This document shows positions 1 to 5,646 of a DNA stretch of 5,646 nt, in pieces. Positions within the stretch are counted from its first letter, which is position 1. Every line of letters begins with the position of its first letter. The notes under the pieces were generated by a model that did not search any database, had not been told where the DNA came from, and saw only the letters and a list, made by a program, of their open reading frames with translations. Source of the stretch: Gammaproteobacteria bacterium (lineage in GTDB: Bacteria; Pseudomonadota; Gammaproteobacteria; Steroidobacterales; Steroidobacteraceae); assembly GCA_028293725.1 (NCBI GenBank), contig JAQGOE010000169.1, positions 1 to 5,646 of the forward strand, given 5' to 3'. Made by a program: the position numbers and the translations under genes.

Positions 1-1214
1 GGCGCGTCATCGCGCCTGGTCTGCTTGTAGTGCAGGATGACGAAATCGCGAACGGTCTCGATTTCCGTCGCCATCAGCCTGTTATATTCATCGATCTCAG
101 CCTGGTTGAAGCCGGCGGCCGGGAACAGTGACATGAGCGTGACGACGCCGCGCTGAATGAGGTGGATACTAGTTGATTCCAACGGTTCGATGAAGCAGGA
201 CGCCAACCCCAGGGCGACGACATTCTTGTTCCACGACAACCGGCGCCGGCCGGTGGTGAATTGCAGGCGCCGGGGCGCGCTCAAAGCCGGGGACTCCAGA
301 TTGTCCAGGAGCTCGGCCTCGGCGCGGTCGTCATCCAGGAATGGGCTGCAGTAGACATGGCCGTTGCCAACGCGATGCTGCAGCGGAATGCGCCAGCGCC
401 AGCCCGCCGTGCCCGCGGTCGCGCGCGTATAGGGCGGCGGTGGACCTTTTACGGCGCTTGGCACGGCGATCGCCCTATCCATCGGCAGCCAATGTGACCA
501 GTTGATGTAACCGGTCTCGAGCGCGTCCTCGATCAACAGTCCTCGGAAGCCGGAGCAATCGATATATAAGTCCGCCTCGAGCGTGCGGCCGTCGGCGAGC
601 TGCACGGAGTCGACAAAGCCGTTCTCGCTGTTCAGTCGGACGTTGGTAATGCGTCCTTCCATGTGGCGCACACCCGAGCCGACCGCGAGTTCGCGCAAGA
701 CCGCCGCGTAGAGCGTCGCGTCAAAGTGGAGGGCATAAGACATCCTGGAAAGCACGTTGCGCGGATCATCAGACGGGCGGGCAAACTTCCCGGCGTAGGC
801 GGCCACGGTCGTAAGCGAATAGTCGGCCAACTCGCCCTCCTTCGTCCTCAGCCAATGCTGATGAAACTGCACGCCGCCCAAGTCTGAGCCGCTCACCCCA
901 AAGGGATGAAAGTAGCGCTCGCCCAAAGCCCCCCAATTGAGAAATTCGATGCCCAGTTTGTAGGTGGCCTGGGTCCTGCGGACCAGGTCGTCTTCGTCGA
1001 GCCCCAGCAACGCGTTGAGTTGCAAGATGGGCGGGATGGTCGCCTCGCCAACGCCGACAGTGCCGATCTCCGGCGACTCTATAACGGTGACGGACACCCG
1101 TTCGGCGGGAAGACTCTGCGATAGGACGGCCGCGGCCATCCAGCCGGCTGTGCCGCCACCCACAATGATGATACGTTTGACCGGCTTATCCAGCCCTCCC
1201 GGTCCCCAGCTCAT
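1..1214 (-). CDS. Flavin-dependent halogenase, tryptophan halogenase (PrnA/RebH) family; C-terminus beyond the window
   Basis: My own translation from the ATG at 1214 down to base 1 gives 404 codons without a stop, so the 3' end is missing. Visible motifs: the FAD dinucleotide fold IIIVGGGTAGWMAA (residues 15-28, GxGxxG type); GVGEATIPPI (54-63); TYK with Lys86, at the place of the catalytic lysine (Lys79 in PrnA); HPFG (103-106) on the substrate side; DCSGFRG (219-225); the halogenase signature WRWRIP (272-277, WxWxIP); and EPLESTSI (343-350), whose Glu346 matches the catalytic glutamate of PrnA. Family members use FADH2, O2 and halide to make HOCl or HOBr, which is passed to an aromatic substrate; a separate flavin reductase is needed and none is seen here. 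Family length is about 500-540, so roughly the last 100 residues, including the tryptophan-clamping part, are outside. The start is supported by GGAG 8 nt upstream. The gene follows the receptor by 90 nt on the same strand, probably in one operon. Native substrate and halide cannot be read from this fragment. Confidence 0.95.
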   Translation of the reverse strand, partial: MSWGPGGLDKPVKRIIIVGGGTAGWMAAAVLSQSLPAERVSVTVIESPEIGTVGVGEATIPPILQLNALLGLDEDDLVRRTQATYKLGIEFLNWGALGERYFHPFGVSGSDLGGVQFHQHWLRTKEGELADYSLTTVAAYAGKFARPSDDPRNVLSRMSYALHFDATLYAAVLRELAVGSGVRHMEGRITNVRLNSENGFVDSVQLADGRTLEADLYIDCSGFRGLLIEDALETGYINWSHWLPMDRAIAVPSAVKGPPPPYTRATAGTAGWRWRIPLQHRVGNGHVYCSPFLDDDRAEAELLDNLESPALSAPRRLQFTTGRRRLSWNKNVVALGLASCFIEPLESTSIHLIQRGVVTLMSLFPAAGFNQAEIDEYNRLMATEIETVRDFVILHYKQTRRDDA

Positions 1215-1304
1215 GTGTGTCGCTCCGAGGCGCTTTTCGCAACCCAGCACTGCATTAGAGGCTCCATGCGCGGACCCAGGCCAAACCCGGCGCACGCGGA
1301 TCGG
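1215..1304 (-). other. Short gap between receptor and halogenase genes, no terminator seen
   Basis: These 90 nt separate the receptor stop codon (TGA, 1305-1307) from the halogenase start. I see no GC-rich hairpin followed by a T-run on the minus strand and no convincing promoter. The two genes are therefore most simply read as co-transcribed. This is inference from spacing and orientation. Confidence 0.5.
1223..1226 (-). promoter_or_regulatory. Ribosome binding site of the halogenase gene
   Basis: The minus strand reads GGAG followed by an 8-nt spacer and ATG at 1214. This supports the start at 1214, which puts the GxGxxG flavin motif at residue 19, a normal distance from the N-terminus for this family. 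No other ATG in this frame lies between it and the flavin motif. Confidence 0.6.
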
Positions 1305-4199
1305 TCAGTTGCGCCAACGTACACGCAGCGATACGCGCCGATCGTCGATCTGATAGTTACGCAGGTAGCGCGGCTCACCCTGATAGCTGTAAGTGACAGC
1401 GTCAGTCAGGTTCTGCCCGTCGAGCGTCAGCGCAACGTGGTGGTCGAAGTCATAGCTGACCGAGGCGTCGATAACCCCGTACGCCTTGAAGTAGATGGGC
1501 AGGGTTGCCGCACCCGTTTCACTGACGGAGTCGAGATACTTGTCACGCCAATTGTATGCGAGACGGGCGTTCCAGCCGTGGTAGTCATAAAGCGCCATGA
1601 GGTTGTAGCTGTTGCGCGAGAGGTTGATCAGCGGCACCGCGAGCTGGGTTTGCGACCCGATCGTTCCTACTGCCGCCGTGCCGGCGTTGCTGTCGGCGCG
1701 CGTAAAGTTCGCGGCCGTGCCGAGACCCGCCAGCGGGCCAGGCAGGAAATCGAAGAATTTCTGCGCGCCGATCTCGAAGCCGCGGACGTAGCCGCTGGTC
1801 ACGTTCGTGAACGCGTTGACGTTGAATAGCACCTCCCCGACGTTGGGGATGTTCCGGGTTGTGGCGAACGTCCGCGAGTCGATGATGTCTTTCAGCTTTT
1901 TGTCGAACAGAGTGATGTAGGCGAGGCCGTCGTGCGCGAAATACCACTCCAGAGCGCCGTCGAACGAGGTCACGCGTTCCGGCTTCAGGTCCGGATTGCC
2001 CGCGACGGTGCCTGTACCCTGGTAGGGGTTGGTCACCGCGTTGTACGGTTGGCTCGGATTCACGGGCGTCGGCGTCGCTTCCGAGCCGTTATAGCTCGGC
2101 GACAGCGTGTAGCTCGGATTGAGCTGGGTGAAGGTAGGACGGAAGATGTTCTGAGAAAAAGCGAAGCGCGCCTGGAGAGTCCGCGTGATGTGCAACCGCA
2201 AGTTCAGGCTCGGCAGCACTCTTTGGTATTTGCGCCCGCCGTCATAGGGGACCGTGGCCGATGTACTGGTCGGGTTTGTGCCCCCGGCGGTGCGATAGCT
2301 GAGCACCTCGAAGCCGTGCCCGGTCTCCTCGGTGCGTACGTATCGCGCGCCGACATTGCCGTCCCAATCCCTATTCATGAGCTTCGAGCCGAAGCTCGCA
2401 CGCACATAGAGGGCGGAATCCGTTTCATCAACCGTGCTGGTCGTGGACTGCGCTGGATTGTTGAGATCGCCGAAGCCGATGACCTGGCCGCTGATGGCCT
2501 TGACATCGGCAAAGGCAGTTGCCGGATTCAGCGCATCACTGAGATTCCATTGCAGCACCGGGCCGAAAACCGAATTTGCCGCGGCACCGCGCAGCAGCGT
2601 GGCTTGGCCGGGATTGTACTCGACGAATTGTGGGAAGTCAGAAACCTTGTAACAATTAGCGGCGGTGGACCAATTGGCACACGAGCCGATCGAGGTCCAA
2701 TTGTTGACATTCGTATCGCGGTTGATGGCCGATTTTTTCGAAAGGCGAGCGCCGCTGCTCACGCCTTTCAGGAAACTGCCGTCGTCAAATTCCCAGAGCA
2801 GATCGGCGCGCAGGGCGTCGGCTTTGGCGTCGTTGCGAGTCCGGTCGGGCTGAATGGCGGAGAAGCCGTAATTGGCCGGATTGCTGAAGAAGTCCGGATT
2901 ACTCGAGCTCTGAGTCGGAAACTGGCCGCGGTTGTCGAACAGATAGTTGTAGTCCGCGTTGAATTCTCCCGGCACGCCGGTGCGCGCGGTGTACGGCGCG
3001 ATATAAAGGTTCACGGTATCCTGGTGGACCCATGCGTTGATGTGCTGGTAGTCCACCACCACGTGCGCTTTGTCCGTGAGCCTCCAATTGAGACCCGTGG
3101 TGTAATCGATTGTCTGGGTGTCGCGCTGCCCGCCAAAGGTTATTGAAGTCGCGGACGGGTCGTACAGGGCGCCCGAAGTTGCAACGCCGTTGTCAACCGT
3201 GAAGGTGCCGGTGGGCGCCGCGCTGTTGTCCGTTGCGAAAAAGGATACGCCCGTATCCTGGAAGTGATACGTCGCGGCCAACACCTGGGCATAGGCTTCG
3301 AGGCGATCGTTTGGCCGCCATTGCAAAACGGCCGTATAACTGCGGCGCTTCCGATCGCCGGCAGAGACTTGGAAGCCGCCGCCTTGCGGCACCTGGATAT
3401 TCTGCGTCTCATATCCTGGCACCAACGTGTTTTGCACGGGCGCGCCGTTCGGATCCGGGCTTGGGCCGTGCCACAGATAGGGTTCGACCTGATCCTTGTC
3501 CTCGCGGAACGCCGATGTTTGCTCCGACGCGTTCAGGAGCAGTCCGATTTCACCCAAATCAGTATTCCAACGGTCGCTGTAAAGCCCGGAAAGGTCTCTG
3601 CCATACTTTTTGGCCAAATCGTACCGGGTGACGGAGCCCGTCGCCGATAACAAACGCCCACTCGCGTCAAACGGCATGCGCGTGCGCAGGTCGATGGTGC
3701 CGCCGAGCGCGCCCTCGATCATTTCCGCCGCGGGGTTCTTGTAGACGTCCACGCGCGAAAGCAGGTCGGGCGCGATTTCTTCAAAGGACAGCCCGACGCC
3801 GCCGTTGGCGGTGAAGATGTCATGGCCATTGAGCTCGGTGCGGACGTCGCTCAGGCCGCGGATGGCGACGGTACTACCTTCGCCAAGGTTGCGCTGAATC
3901 TGGATACCTGAGATCCGCTGCAACGATTCGGCGATGTCACTGTCGGGAAACCTCCCGATGTCTTCGGCGGTGACCGAGTCGACGAGTTGATCGGCGTTCT
4001 GCTTGATCGCCTCCGCGGTCTCCAGGCTGCGCCGGATTCCCGTAACAACCACTTCCTGTAATGCGTCGGCTTTGGATCGGTCGCCCTGGCCGGTGGTGTC
4101 GCCCTGACCAGTCGCCTGAGCTGAGGCCGTTCCGACCGCCCACACGGTCGCCAACGCAGACACTGACGCATGGGTCAGCGAGCGATACAACAACTTCAT
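1305..4199 (-). CDS. TonB-dependent outer-membrane receptor, TonB-Xanth-Caul type
   Basis: The protein has 964 residues and acts in the outer membrane, importing a ligand with energy from TonB-ExbB-ExbD. Residues 1-27 form a signal peptide (MKLL..., hydrophobic core, cleavage after TASA). A short linker contains two TGQGD copies (30-34 and 36-40). The TonB box EVVVTGIR lies at 49-56. The plug domain runs from about 65 to 175, with DIGRFPDSDIAESLQRISGI (80-99), the TELNGHDIF and GLSFEEIAPDLLSRVDVYKN motifs and the end motif GGTIDLRT (166-173). The rest is a beta-barrel; near its end is GQNLTD, the usual motif before the last strands. Length and motifs fit the TonB-Xanth-Caul family (TIGR01782), often tied to carbohydrate or other scarce-nutrient uptake. 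An in-frame ATG at 4343 would put 48 non-signal residues before the signal peptide, so 4199, preceded by a strong purine tract, is preferred. The last residues are RVRWRN, without a terminal aromatic. The ligand cannot be deduced; the neighbouring halogenase suggests an aromatic-linked ligand only weakly. Confidence 0.97.
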   Translation of the reverse strand: MKLLYRSLTHASVSALATVWAVGTASAQATGQGDTTGQGDRSKADALQEVVVTGIRRSLETAEAIKQNADQLVDSVTAEDIGRFPDSDIAESLQRISGIQIQRNLGEGSTVAIRGLSDVRTELNGHDIFTANGGVGLSFEEIAPDLLSRVDVYKNPAAEMIEGALGGTIDLRTRMPFDASGRLLSATGSVTRYDLAKKYGRDLSGLYSDRWNTDLGEIGLLLNASEQTSAFREDKDQVEPYLWHGPSPDPNGAPVQNTLVPGYETQNIQVPQGGGFQVSAGDRKRRSYTAVLQWRPNDRLEAYAQVLAATYHFQDTGVSFFATDNSAAPTGTFTVDNGVATSGALYDPSATSITFGGQRDTQTIDYTTGLNWRLTDKAHVVVDYQHINAWVHQDTVNLYIAPYTARTGVPGEFNADYNYLFDNRGQFPTQSSSNPDFFSNPANYGFSAIQPDRTRNDAKADALRADLLWEFDDGSFLKGVSSGARLSKKSAINRDTNVNNWTSIGSCANWSTAANCYKVSDFPQFVEYNPGQATLLRGAAANSVFGPVLQWNLSDALNPATAFADVKAISGQVIGFGDLNNPAQSTTSTVDETDSALYVRASFGSKLMNRDWDGNVGARYVRTEETGHGFEVLSYRTAGGTNPTSTSATVPYDGGRKYQRVLPSLNLRLHITRTLQARFAFSQNIFRPTFTQLNPSYTLSPSYNGSEATPTPVNPSQPYNAVTNPYQGTGTVAGNPDLKPERVTSFDGALEWYFAHDGLAYITLFDKKLKDIIDSRTFATTRNIPNVGEVLFNVNAFTNVTSGYVRGFEIGAQKFFDFLPGPLAGLGTAANFTRADSNAGTAAVGTIGSQTQLAVPLINLSRNSYNLMALYDYHGWNARLAYNWRDKYLDSVSETGAATLPIYFKAYGVIDASVSYDFDHHVALTLDGQNLTDAVTYSYQGEPRYLRNYQIDDRRVSLRVRWRN
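4080..4112 (-). repeat. Two-copy TGQGD peptide repeat in the receptor linker
   Basis: Codons 30-34 and 36-40 of the receptor both encode TGQGD, separated by one Thr. The copies lie just after the predicted signal peptide and before the TonB box, in a periplasmic linker that is normally variable. It looks like a small in-frame duplication that lengthens a flexible tether; no separate function is implied. Confidence 0.7.
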
Positions 4200-4203
4200 G
4201 ATT

Positions 4204-4215
4204 CCCCCCTCTTCC
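4204..4215 (-). promoter_or_regulatory. Ribosome binding site of the receptor gene
   Basis: The minus strand reads AGGAAGAGGGGGG and then AATC before ATG at 4199. This purine-rich Shine-Dalgarno stretch decides the start in favour of 4199 over the upstream in-frame ATG at 4343, for which I see no comparable site. Confidence 0.7.
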
Positions 4216-4264
4216 TGATTTCGGCCCGTCCTAACCGACGTCCTCGGCGCTGTAATATCATAGG

Positions 4265-4279
4265 TAAAAATAAATTTCA
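4265..4279 (-). promoter_or_regulatory. Candidate IclR-type operator upstream of the receptor gene
   Basis: The minus strand reads TGAAATTTATTTTTA. I count 10 of 14 defined positions matching the E. coli IclR box TGGAAATNATTTCCA (consensus from memory), and 11 of 15 matching the motif upstream of iclR at 5542-5556. It sits just upstream of the candidate -10 TATGAT, where binding would block RNA polymerase. It is AT-rich and short, so chance similarity is possible. That the local IclR protein binds it is inference. Confidence 0.3.
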
Positions 4280-4290
4280 CCTGTGTAAAT
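4274..4290. repeat. Interrupted inverted repeat ATTTCAC-CT-GTG(T)AAAT
   Basis: The half-sites ATTTCAC and GTGTAAAT are inverted repeats of each other except for one inserted T (4286), with a 2-bp centre. The element lies in the AT-rich patch upstream of the receptor gene and overlaps the candidate IclR-like site. It could be a regulator binding site, but the extra base weakens a strict dimer-site reading. Confidence 0.35.
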
Positions 4291-4388
4291 AGAGCGTCAA
4301 TCGTGGGCGGCTTCAACCGCGACGATCTGGGTTCAAAATGCATCGGAAAGGGGTATGCGCCAGCGCTCTACACTGCGAGTGCACGGGT

Positions 4389-4434
4389 GGCACGCTCCCC
4401 CCTTTCGTGCGCGGGGTCTTGGTTGGGGCGTGCC
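4389..4434. repeat. Imperfect inverted repeat between iclR and the receptor gene
   Basis: A perfect 7-bp arm pair, GGCACGC (4389-4395) and GCGTGCC (4428-4434), continues inward after one bulged T as CCC (4397-4399) against GGG (4425-4427), enclosing about 25 nt. As RNA it could form a roughly 10-bp GC-rich stem. It lies about 90 nt past the iclR stop on the transcribed strand, and no U-run follows, so a classical intrinsic terminator is not supported. Confidence 0.35.
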
Positions 4435-4522
4435 CGCGAGGCCGTAAAGCGCGGGGGTCAGCTGGGAACGACGACGGGTGATCTCGGGGATCGAAGGGTG
4501 CGGGTTGCCTTCGTTGGAGTCG

Positions 4523-5317
4523 TCAGTCCTGAACGTTGACGGATTCCCGCTTGACGCCCAATTCAGTGGAGATGCGCTTTGCGGTCTGGTCCAGCAGCGC
4601 CTGGGTTTTGTCGAGCGACAGGGTCTGCGACCCATCAATGAAGCGCAGGAAGGGTACGGTCAGCGCCGCCAAGACGTCGCCGTGCATGTCAAAAATCGGG
4701 TAGCTGACGTCGGTGACGCCGAGGGTGCGCGCGCTCTCCATGCGCTCGTACCCTCTTTCGCGAACTGCGTTCAGGATGGCGGCGAACGACTTGTCTGATG
4801 CGGCTGCAGGGGTGTTCGACGACGCGCGGAAGCCGAGGCCGAATGCAAGCAAGACATGCCCGGAGCAGGATGACTTCAGGTCGATTTCCGATCCGATTCT
4901 GACGTGCAGCCCGGTCGGACCCGGGTTTTGCTGCCGCGTGATGATCAGGCCCTGGTCGCCATTGCGGATGACCAGATGGCAGGACTGGTCGCTGGCGGCG
5001 CAAAACTCGCGCATGTACGGTCTGGCGACGGCGGACAATTCCTCCGCCGACGTCGCCCCGAACGCGAGGTGCAGCACGTGGGGCGTGACGCTGTACTTAT
5101 CGCCGTCGGATTTTCGCAGCCAGCCCCGGCGCTCCATCACGACAATGATGCGGAAGATCTCGCTGACGGACCGTCCAAGTCCAGCGGCGATCTCGGAGAT
5201 CGTCAGCCCTTTCTTCTCTTTGGCCAGCAGCTCCAGCACATTCAAGCCCTTCTCCAGGGCGGGAGCCGAGTAGGTTGTTCCACGCTGTATCGGGCCTGGG
5301 GGTTTTGCGCTCTTCAC
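4523..5317 (-). CDS. IclR-family transcriptional regulator
   Basis: The 264-residue protein has the usual length and two-domain layout of the family. Residues about 17-80 form the winged helix-turn-helix DNA-binding domain: SAPALEKGLNVLELLA, then LTISEIAAGLGRSVSEIFRI with the recognition helix near 50-61, and the wing GDKYSVTP (72-79). Residues about 90-260 form the IclR effector domain, which binds a small ligand; DLKSSCSGHVLLAFG is the conserved strand-helix segment around the pocket. IclR proteins act as dimers or tetramers and repress or activate genes for catabolism of sugars, organic acids or aromatics. The start is GTG: two consecutive TAG codons lie in frame just upstream (5327-5332), and AGGA is 7 nt before it. 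The receptor and halogenase genes follow in the same direction after 323 bp, which makes them the first candidates for its regulon. The effector is unknown. Confidence 0.95.
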   Translation of the reverse strand: MKSAKPPGPIQRGTTYSAPALEKGLNVLELLAKEKKGLTISEIAAGLGRSVSEIFRIIVVMERRGWLRKSDGDKYSVTPHVLHLAFGATSAEELSAVARPYMREFCAASDQSCHLVIRNGDQGLIITRQQNPGPTGLHVRIGSEIDLKSSCSGHVLLAFGLGFRASSNTPAAASDKSFAAILNAVRERGYERMESARTLGVTDVSYPIFDMHGDVLAALTVPFLRFIDGSQTLSLDKTQALLDQTAKRISTELGVKRESVNVQD

Positions 5318-5324
5318 CGGTATT

Positions 5325-5328
5325 TCCT
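5325..5328 (-). promoter_or_regulatory. Ribosome binding site fixing the GTG start of iclR
   Basis: On the minus strand AGGA precedes the GTG at 5317 by 7 nt. In-frame TAG TAG at 5332-5327 excludes any longer N-terminus, and the next in-frame Met lies inside the helix-turn-helix domain (residue 61), so the GTG must be the start. Confidence 0.7.
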
Positions 5329-5541
5329 ACTAAACGCTGCATCACGTTGGCAAGGCTCTGGGCCGCCGTCCCTCCCCATGCCACACGGCCTTTCGGGGCA
5401 CGGGCACTCGCGGCCCGCCGAGATTGCCGGCGCAGTCCGCGCCGCTGCGGTCTTTGTCTGGCAGGCATCAACCGCGGGTGGCGGCCGGCTCGCAAGCCCG
5501 GGCGGGAGGCTCGCACACGAAGGGAGTCCACTGCAATTTCC

Positions 5542-5556
5542 TGAAACTTGATTTCA
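5542..5556. promoter_or_regulatory. 15-bp palindrome upstream of iclR, candidate autoregulatory operator
   Basis: TGAAA-CTTGA-TTTCA is a perfect 5-bp inverted repeat with a 5-bp centre. It has the same length as the E. coli IclR box TGGAAATNATTTCCA (from memory) and matches it at about 10 of 14 defined positions. On the minus strand it overlaps by two bases TATATG (5560-5555), a possible weak -10 box for iclR; I see no good -35 box. IclR proteins often repress their own genes, so an autoregulatory site is plausible but unproven. Confidence 0.4.
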
Positions 5557-5590
5557 TATAGGCTATTTGCGAGGGCGCACGTCATCGGAC

Positions 5591-5610
5591 GATTATCTTT
5601 GATTATCTTA
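5591..5610. repeat. Tandem 10-bp direct repeat GATTATCTTT/GATTATCTTA
   Basis: Two adjacent 10-bp units, GATTATCTTT (5591-5600) and GATTATCTTA (5601-5610), differ only in the last base. The 10-bp period is close to one helical turn, so a protein could contact both copies on one DNA face. The repeat lies about 275 bp upstream of the iclR start in an AT-rich patch. Its role is unknown: an activator site for iclR or for a divergent gene beyond the window are both possible. Confidence 0.6.
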
Positions 5611-5646
5611 GCTCACCGCTTGGGTTGCCCTGCCTTTGGGCCACGA

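Larger units (their letters stand above)
4257..4300 (-). promoter_or_regulatory. Candidate promoter region of the receptor-halogenase unit
   Basis: This is the only strongly AT-rich patch between iclR and the receptor gene. On the minus strand it carries TATGAT (4262 to 4257), five of six bases of a sigma-70 -10 box, about 57 nt upstream of the receptor ATG. No good -35 box lies at 16-18 nt. TTTACA (4289-4284) is 21 nt away. TTGACG (4300-4295) would instead pair at 17 nt with a poor -10, AAATTT. The exact promoter is uncertain, but the location, composition and following ribosome binding site make a promoter here likely. Confidence 0.35.
4200..4522. other. Intergenic region between iclR and the receptor gene
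   Basis: These 323 bases hold no convincing gene. Short open frames crossing it on either strand have no family features and overlap neighbouring genes. Its right part (about 4330-4522) is GC-rich with one imperfect inverted repeat; its left part holds the AT-rich promoter/operator-like patch and the receptor ribosome binding site. Its length suggests the receptor gene has its own promoter rather than depending only on read-through from iclR. Confidence 0.6.
5318..5646. other. Region upstream of iclR, no supportable gene
   Basis: These 329 bases contain no gene I can support. The part next to iclR (5318-5530) is very GC-rich, with a small perfect stem CGGCGC/GCGCCG (5428-5433 and 5439-5444). 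The part from 5531 to 5610 is AT-richer and holds the palindrome and tandem repeats listed separately, so the iclR promoter is probably here, giving a leader of about 200 nt or more. On the minus strand all three frames entering at the right edge stop within about 45 bases, so a gene tail there can be neither shown nor excluded. Confidence 0.5.

Noticed and set aside
1215..1829. Plus-strand open frame of 204 codons over the receptor 3' end
   Set aside because: It is mostly antisense to the receptor barrel and has no family features; it is a shadow frame.
1932..3146. Long plus-strand open frame of 404 codons opposite the receptor gene
   Set aside because: It lies wholly antisense to the well-supported receptor, has no recognisable domain, and its composition is rich in Arg, Ala, Val and Gly as expected for an antisense frame of a GC-rich gene.
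4200..4343. N-terminal extension of the receptor to the ATG at 4343
   Set aside because: It would place 48 residues before a canonical signal peptide, and the ATG at 4199 has the better ribosome binding site.
4484..4496. Small hairpin GATC-TCGGG-GATC after the iclR stop as a terminator
   Set aside because: The stem has only 4 bp and no T-run follows on the transcribed strand.
5097..5585. Minus-strand open frame of 162 codons starting upstream of iclR
   Set aside because: It overlaps the iclR N-terminal domain in another frame and becomes a low-complexity Arg-rich sequence; no domain and no clear ribosome binding site.
5608..5646. Possible 3' tail of a minus-strand gene entering at the right edge
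   Set aside because: All three frames stop within about 45 bases and none shows a recognisable C-terminus, so the coding strand and frame cannot be chosen.
1..5646. tRNA or rRNA genes, CRISPR arrays, insertion sequences
   Set aside because: I saw no cloverleaf-like sequence, no regularly spaced repeats with spacers, and no transposase or terminal inverted repeats.

Overview
The window is a GC-rich proteobacterial segment. Its largest gene is a TonB-dependent receptor of the long TonB-Xanth-Caul type, which is abundant in Caulobacterales, Sphingomonadales and Xanthomonadales and points to a Gram-negative, scavenging aquatic or soil/plant-associated bacterium. I cannot name the genus from the sequence alone.

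All three recognisable genes lie on the minus strand and read right to left. From upstream to downstream they are: (1) an IclR-family transcriptional regulator (5317 to 4523, GTG start); (2) a 323-bp intergenic region (4200-4522) with an AT-rich promoter/operator-like patch at about 4257-4300 and an imperfect inverted repeat at 4389-4434; (3) a 964-residue TonB-dependent outer-membrane receptor (4199 to 1305) with signal peptide, TonB box, plug and barrel; (4) a 90-nt gap; (5) a flavin-dependent halogenase of the tryptophan-halogenase (PrnA/RebH) family (1214 to beyond base 1), whose C-terminus is cut off by the window edge. To the right of iclR, 5318-5646 holds no gene I can support, but it carries a 15-bp palindrome and a tandem 10-bp repeat that look regulatory.

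The likely logic is a ligand-responsive uptake locus. The IclR protein would sense a small molecule, control the receptor-halogenase unit, and perhaps control itself. The receptor would bring a scarce ligand across the outer membrane, and the halogenase would act on an aromatic (perhaps indolic) compound in the cytoplasm. Genes for PrnA-like halogenases next to TonB-dependent receptors are a known but poorly understood neighbourhood in Proteobacteria, and their physiological substrates are mostly unknown. The most interesting points are this unresolved pairing, the compact substrate-side region of the halogenase, and a similar 15-bp motif (TGAAATnnAnTTTnA) upstream of both iclR and the receptor gene that resembles the E. 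coli IclR box.
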